From positions 64,115,689 to 64,179,688 of the forward strand of contig NC_083881.1 in assembly GCF_032452875.1 (NCBI RefSeq): DNA of 64,000 nucleotides. Direction: 5' to 3'. The notes under the pieces were generated by a model. That model was not told the DNA's origin, did not search any database, and saw only the letters and a list, made by a program, of their open reading frames with translations. Source of the DNA: Bos javanicus (lineage: Eukaryota; Chordata; Mammalia; Artiodactyla; Bovidae). The position numbers and the translations under genes are program-made. This document shows, one piece after another, positions 58,993 to 64,000 of this stretch (positions within the stretch are counted from its first letter, which is position 1; each line of letters starts with the position of its first letter).

Positions 58993-60390
58993 TCTGCTTT
59001 ATTGACTATGCCAAAGCCTTTGATTGTGTGAATCATAATAAACTGTGGAAAATTCTGAAAGAGATGGGAATACCAGACCACTTGACCTGCCTCTTGAGAA
59101 ACCTATATGCAGGTCAGGAAGCAACAGTTAGAACTGGACATGGAACAACAGACTGGTTGCAAATAGGAAAAGGAGTACGTCAAGGCTGTATATTGTCACC
59201 CTGCTTATTTAACTTATATGCAGAGTACATCATGAGAAACACTGGGCTGTAGGATGCACAAGCTGCATAGCAATAACCTCAGATATGCAGATGACACCAC
59301 CCTTATGGCAGAAAGTGAAGAAGAACTAAAGAGCTTCTTGATGAAAGTGAAAGAGGAGAGTGAAAAACTTGGCTTAAAGCTCAACATTCAGAAAACAAAG
59401 ATCATGGCATCCGGTCCCATTACTTCATGGCAAATAGATGAAGAAACAGTGGAAACAGTGGCAGATTTTATTTTGGGAAGCTCCAAAATCACTGCAGATG
59501 GTGACTGCAGCCATGAAATTAAAAGACGCTTACTCCTTGGAAGAAAAGTTGTGACCAACCTAGTTCAGTTCAGTTGCTCAGTCATGTCCGACTCTTTGCG
59601 ACCCCATGAATCACAGCACGCCAGGCCTCCCTGTCCATCACCAACTCCCAGAATTCACCCAAACTTATGTGCATCGAGTCAGTGATGCTATCCAGCCATC
59701 TCATCCTCTGTCGTCCCCTTTTCCTCTTGTCCCCAATCCCTCCCACCATCAGGGTCTTTTCCAATGAGTCAGCTCTTCGCATGAGGTGGCCAAAGTATCG
59801 GAGTTTCAGCCTCAGCATCAGTCTGTCCAGTGAACACCCAGGACTGGTCTCCTTTAGGATGGACTGGTTGGATATCCTTGCAGACCAACCTAGACAGCAT
59901 ATTAAAAAGCAGAGACATTATTTTGCCAACAAAGGTCCATCTAGTCAGGGCCTTGGTTTTTCCAGTAGTCATGTATGGATGTGAGAGTTGGACTATAAAG
60001 AAAGCTGAGCGCCAAAGAATTGATGCTTTTGAACTTTGGTGTTGGAGAAGACTCTTGAAAATCCCTTGGACTGCAAGGAGATCCAACCAGTCTATCCTAA
60101 AGGAAATCAGTCCTGAATGTTCATTGGGAGGACTGATGTTGAAGCTGAAACTCCAATACTTTGGCCATCTGATGCAAAGAGCTGACTCATTTGAAAAGAC
60201 CCTGATGCTGGGAAAGATTGAAGGCATGTGGAGAAGGGGACGACAGAGGATGAGATGGTTGGATGGCATCACCGACTCAATGGACATGTGTTTCAGTAAA
60301 CTCCGGGAGTTGGTGATGGACAGGGAGGCCTGGCTTGCTGCAGTCCATGGGGTCGCAAAGAGTTGGATTTGACTGAGGAACTGAACTGAA
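58993..60390 (+). mobile_element. BovB LINE, 5'-truncated, with nested BovB
   Basis: Plus-strand BovB RT to 3' end. Frame 58980-59252 has FCFIDYAKAFDCV and GVRQGCILSPCLF. After a frameshift, 59254-59563 has an intact RYADD box, KTKIMASGPITSW and HEIKRRLLLGRK. The frame resumes after the nested element at 59,894 (NLDSILKSRD, FPVVMYGCESWTIKKAE, RRGRQRMRWLDGITDSMD). Perfect 10-bp duplication TTCTATTCTT at 58983-58992 and 60391-60400. About 1.08 kb without the insert; inactive through truncation and frameshift. Confidence 0.95.
59564..59882 (-). mobile_element. BovB LINE 3' fragment nested in BovB
   Basis: A 319-bp inverted BovB 3' end lying inside the plus-strand BovB, starting TTCAGTTCAGTTGCTCAG. 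A perfect 11-bp duplication GACCAACCTAG at 59553-59563 and 59883-59893 proves a separate later insertion. Confidence 0.97.
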
Positions 60391-60711
60391 TTCTATTCTT
60401 AACACTAGAATTATCCTTTTAAATTACTAATATCCAGATTCTAAACTATCTTGTTTAGAAGCCCCTTAAGCCTCCTAAGTTTTCCCATCTCAGAAATAAA
60501 ATTTAGAGTTCTTAAAGTGGTCTGTGAAGCCCTACACAAGCTGAGCTGATAACATTCTGACCTGTCTCATATATTCCTTGCTCATTTCCCTTAGACCTCA
60601 TTCTGGCCTCTGGGCTATTCCTTGAACAGATCAGGCACATTCAACCTTAAAGTCTTTGCAGTGGCTGTTGCCTTTCCCTTGGATGCTCTTTTCCTAGATT
60701 TCCTCATGGCT

Positions 60712-60965
60712 GCTGCTGCTAAGTCGCTTCAGTTGTGTCCCACTCTGTGCAACCCCATAGATGGCCTCCCACCAGGCTCCCCCGTCCCTGGGATTCTCCA
60801 GGCAAGAACACTGGAGTGGGTTGCCATTTCCTTCTCCGATGCGTGAAAGTGAAGTCGGCCAGTCAAGTCCGACTCTTTGCAACCCCATGGACTGCAGCCC
60901 ACTAGGCTCCTCTGCCCTTGGATTTTGCGGCAAGGGTACTGGAGTGGGTGCCACTGCCTTCTCCA
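60712..60965 (-). repeat. Bov-A2 dimeric SINE
   Basis: Two Bov-A monomers in tandem: the first begins GCTGCTGCTAAGTCGCTTCAG, the second follows 'gtgaaagtgaagtcggcc'. Perfect 11-bp duplication TCCTCATGGCT at 60701-60711 and 60966-60976. Confidence 0.94.
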
Positions 60966-61048
60966 TCCTCATGGCTAACTCCCCTCAAGTCTTTATTTAA
61001 GTGTCATCTTCTCAGTTAGTTCTGATCACCCTTAAAAAAATTGTCATG

Positions 61049-61313
61049 TGGCACTTCCCAGGTGGTCCAGTGGTTAAGAATCTGCCTGCCAGTGCAGGGG
61101 ACACAGGTTTGATCTCTGCTCCAGGAAGATCCTGTGTGCCTCAGGGCAAACCTGTGTGCCACAGCTCCTGAGCCCACACTTCACAACCAGAGAAGCCACT
61201 GCAATGAGAACCCTGTATGCTGCAATTAGAGAGTAGCTCCTGCTTACTGCAACTAGAGAAAGCCCAAATGCAGCAACGGAATTTCAGCACAACCAAAAGT
61301 AAAAAAATTTTTT
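61049..61313 (+). repeat. CHR-type tRNA-derived SINE
   Basis: Plus-strand copy: GGCACTTCCCAGGTGGTCCAG head, 'aagaatctgcctgccagtgcagg', 'gagaagccactgcaatgagaa', 'actgcaactagagaaagcc' and an A-rich end. Short flanking repeat AAATTGT at 61038-61044 and 61314-61320. Confidence 0.9.
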
Positions 61314-61562
61314 AAATTGTGATCAGCACCCCTCTGACATACACTCTTGATTACCTTTACTTTGCTTAATTTTTCCCCCACATTTCTCACAAAGAATGAC
61401 AGTAAAATATTTAGGTGACATATTTAGAAAATTATAAACTTCTATATAAAACTATGAAATAATTTTTAGTAGTTTGTCTGTAATTACTGATCTAGAATGA
61501 TTTGTGGACATAAGATAAGAGTTGGGCCTCAAAGAGTAGTAGGAGTTTAAATAGGCAGAGCA

Positions 61563-61775
61563 GTGCGGTGTGGGTGTGTGTGTGCTCAGTTGTGTCTTAT
61601 TCTTTGCTGACCCCATGGACTGTAGCCCGCCAAGCTCCTTTGCCCATGGAATTTTCCAGGCAAGAAAATCCCTTGGGTTGCCATTTCCTACCCCAGGAGA
61701 TCTTCCCAACCCAGGAATTGAACCTGCATATTTTGCATCGGCAGGGGGCTTCTTTACCACTGTGCTGCCTGAGAA
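61563..61775 (-). repeat. Bov-tA SINE
   Basis: Minus-strand copy with a GTGTG left edge, 'gctcagttgtgtcttattctttg', 'cttcccaacccaggaattgaacc'. The 8-bp duplication GCAGAGCA lies at 61555-61562 and 61776-61783. Confidence 0.92.
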
Positions 61776-61880
61776 GCAGAGCACAGAAGGCGGAGGAGTG
61801 TATTCAGGCAGAGACAAAGACATAGGAAGTGTCATGGAGGTGAAACTATGTTTTATTAACATATTTAACAAGTAGACCAG

Positions 61881-62081
61881 CCAGTCCAGGTTCGATGCAC
61901 GATACTGGATGCTTGGGGCTAGTGCACTGGGACGACCCAGAGGGATGGTATGGGGAGGGAGGAGGGAGGAGGGTTCAGGATGGGGAACACATGTATACCT
62001 GTGGCGGATTCATTTTGATATTTGGCAAAACTAATACAATTATGTAAAGTTTAAAAATAAAATAAAATTAAAAAAAAAAAA
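61881..62081 (+). mobile_element. Young ruminant L1 3'-end fragment
   Basis: A 200-bp L1 tail ('gcttggggctagtgcactggg', 'ggggaacacatgtatacctgtgg', 'aatacaattatgtaaag', AATAAAATAAAATT and an A-run). The perfect 14-bp duplication AACAAGTAGACCAG lies at 61867-61880 and 62082-62095. Looks recent. Confidence 0.93.
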
Positions 62082-62339
62082 AACAAGTAGACCAGTTAGC
62101 TAGAGTGTGTTTTTATGTCAGAGAATGGTAAGAGACTAAGGTAAGATTGTGGAAGACTTTGAATTCCATGCAAAGTTTAAAATTCATTTATCTGTGGGAA
62201 GCAAATGGATGTTTGTAAGCAGAACTTAACAAAAGGCCAACGTGATCAGTCAGAAACCAGGTGATTAATGAAGGCCTTGTCAAGGAAGTAAAATAGTAGA
62301 AAGAGGGCTAAGAGTTTGTTCTGGCACATTAGCTGTATG

Positions 62340-62775
62340 GATAAGTCAAGTAATCGCTAGACCAGCACTGTATAATAGAACTCTCTGCAATGATGGAAAT
62401 ATTCTAGATCTGCACTGTCCAGTATGGTAGCCAGTGGCCATATACAGCTATGCAAGCATGCTACGTCGCTTCAGTCATGTCTGACTCTCTGCGACCCTAT
62501 GGACTGCAGCTGGCCAGGCTCCTCTGTCCATGCGATTTTCCAGGAAGGTATACAGGATTGGGTTGCCGTGCCCGCGTTCTGGGGATCTTTGCAACCCAGG
62601 GACTGAACCCGCATCTCTTATGTCTCTGGTAGGCGAGTTCTTTACCACTAGCACAACCTCGGAAGGGCATATATGGCGATAGAGCGTTTGAAATGTGACT
62701 AGTATAACTGAGGAACTGGAGTTTAATATTTTTTAAAATTAATTTAAACTTAAATAGCTTCATATGGCTAGTGAT
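62340..62775 (+). repeat. Inverted-repeat DNA transposon fossil split by Bov-tA
   Basis: The left arm 'gtataatagaactctctgcaatgatgg', 'gcactgtccagtatggtagccag' and the right arm 'gcgtttgaaatgtgactag', 'aactgaggaactggag', 'catatggctagtg' match a mammal-wide palindromic DNA-transposon-like repeat. Family name uncertain. Interrupted at 62,455-62,660. Confidence 0.6.
62455..62660 (-). repeat. Bov-tA SINE
   Basis: Minus-strand copy: 'gcttcagtcatgtctgactctctgcg', 'cctctgtccatgcgattttccagg', and the head complement near 'agcacaacctcggaaggg'. Diverged. Confidence 0.88.
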
Positions 62776-63928
62776 GATGTATTCAACTGAGTAACTCTAG
62801 ACTACAGTTTTCTCACTTATAAAGTTTAACATTAGATTGGAACATTAGTGTCACTAGAAGTATAGGTTCCACAATCAAATGAGGTTGTTCTGAGGAACTC
62901 ACGTGGGTATCTAGCAGATTCACCTGTGCATGACTAGTATTTGTGGAATAGTTCCAGTTTGTAGCCTTTTCATTTTTTGAATCTCCATGACTTATTTGAG
63001 ATTCCCTCTGTCTCTTGATTGCTGATTTTTAAATTGGGGTTTGTTGATGTTTCCTATAGCAAAATATTTATAGTTAAAATATCTAATATGTCTAATTAAA
63101 TACTAGGTTGTATAATTATAGTTAAACCCACTTTGTTTCTTTTGAATTCTTAATGAGAAAGCCATAATAATGATAAACCTTTATGATTGTTTACCTGTTG
63201 TTTAATTCTTATCTAGGTTCTCCTGCTTTCTTTGAAAATACTCCCTTAGTTGTTTTCTTCTCCTATAAAATTAATAAATATTTCATTTGTATTTCAGTTC
63301 TGATTTTATTTTGGGGGGACATACTTAGAGGGAAGCGCTATAAATGTGGTGTATCTGGAGCAAAACAGACACATTTTGCTTATTGTGCCTCTTTTTTTCC
63401 AAGAGATACTATTGCTTCTGAGAATTACTTTATAATTTGAAGAAAGTTTTAAGGATAGTTTTTAGGACTTCTACCACATAGCTCTTCCAGTCTGTGCTCT
63501 ACCTCATCATGTGCATATGTTGTAAAATTAAATACACACACAAACACACACATAATGATTTACCCTAACCAGAGGTCTTTGCTTTCCCCACTCCTCATGT
63601 TCTTTAGGAGAAAGAGACAAATCAATTTCCACAGTTGGAGAGGCAGGATACTGCTGTTATCAATACTTTTTAAAGTAACTTACAGAAAAATTGGTTAGGA
63701 CAAAATTAGCCCAAATACTTAATATTTGTAATTGTCCAAATTAAGAATTATTTAGATTAATGATAAAACTGGTAAAATTAAGTTTGCAGTTCATTCCACT
63801 GGATTTACTAAGACCAAAGAGTATACCAACACTTTAGAGAATTTGGAGATATTTTTAAAAGAACAGAAACAAAAATTATCTTAGAAACTATTAATTGTCC
63901 ATTTTTAACCCTAGCGTATGTATGTATT
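62776..63928. other. Intronic-looking sequence
   Basis: No exon with paired splice signals. A TTTGTATTTCAG acceptor-like string lies at 63,287-63,298 but no donor follows the adjacent open frame. An AC-rich run lies at 63,532-63,553. Confidence 0.4.
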
Positions 63929-64000
63929 GGGCTTCCCAGGTGGCTCAGTGGTAAACAATTCACCTGCCAGTGCAGGAGATGTGGAGATGGGGGTTCAATC
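63929..64000 (+). repeat. Bov-tA SINE, cut by window edge
   Basis: Begins TGGGCTTCCCAGGTGGCTCAG with 'cctgccagtgcaggagatg'; only the tRNA-derived head lies in the window. Confidence 0.92.

Larger units (their letters stand above)
58740..61420 (+). repeat. L2 LINE split by BovB and two SINEs
   Basis: L2 pieces at 58,740-58,982 ('tcttttcacagccttctcc', 'cagaatccacttgg'), 60,391-60,700 ('ggtctgtgaagccctacacaagctgagctg', 'ctctgggctattccttgaacag'), 60,966-61,045 ('aagtgtcatcttctcagttag') and 61,315-61,420 collinearly rebuild one L2. The insertions between are described separately. Confidence 0.8.

Noticed and set aside
63183..63440. Possible terminal exon after TTTGTATTTCAG
   Set aside because: The pyrimidine tract is interrupted, no donor or poly(A) signal pairs with it, and the 48 codons after the AG resemble nothing known; consistent with chance in AT-rich DNA.

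Overview
This is a 64 kb piece of a ruminant, almost certainly bovid, nuclear genome (cattle-like; sheep, goat or buffalo are not excluded). The evidence is the repeat set. There are nine separate BovB (RTE-type) LINE fragments. There are more than a dozen tRNA-derived Bov-tA or Bov-A SINEs and several cetartiodactyl CHR-type SINEs. Ruminant L1 3' ends sit beside older mammal-wide fossils (MIR, L2, MER5, MaLR-type LTRs, L1M, L3/CR1). There is no sign of bacterial gene organisation, operons or CRISPR.

Layout. Positions 1-51 kb are AT-rich and gene-poor, looking intergenic or deeply intronic. This part holds BovB copies at 5.1-6.4, 30.6, 33.1-33.8, 35.0-35.7, 42.6 and 46.5 kb. An essentially full-length but decayed L1 lies on the minus strand at 13.95-20.35 kb, with a second L1 fragment at 20.5-21.7 kb. 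An MST-like LTR split by two SINEs lies at 11.7-12.4 kb, and ERV-type LTRs lie at about 39.9-40.4 and 50.2-50.7 kb. Between 51.4 and 52.95 kb there is a strong CpG island without a TATA box, with GC boxes, CRE-like half sites and a GCC-repeat 5' leader ending in a splice donor at 52,241/52,242. I read it as the promoter and first exon of a plus-strand gene whose first intron fills the rest of the window. I could not name that gene. From 53 to 64 kb the sequence is intronic-looking, with a layered repeat pile at 58.7-61.4 kb: an L2 broken by a BovB, which is itself broken by an inverted BovB, plus two SINEs.

The least explained item is at 10.23-11.19 kb. Four short open segments are bounded by good splice signals, three of the donors reading GAG|GTAAG, and they join in phase 0 to a 92-codon frame ending in a stop. 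No long single-frame ORF exists there. It may be a small unannotated gene, the 3' end of a larger one, or a chance pattern. A second area worth attention is a weak CpG-enriched, octamer-containing segment at 27.8-28.65 kb. All long single-frame ORFs in the window are either BovB or L1 remnants or chance frames in GC-rich or repeat DNA.
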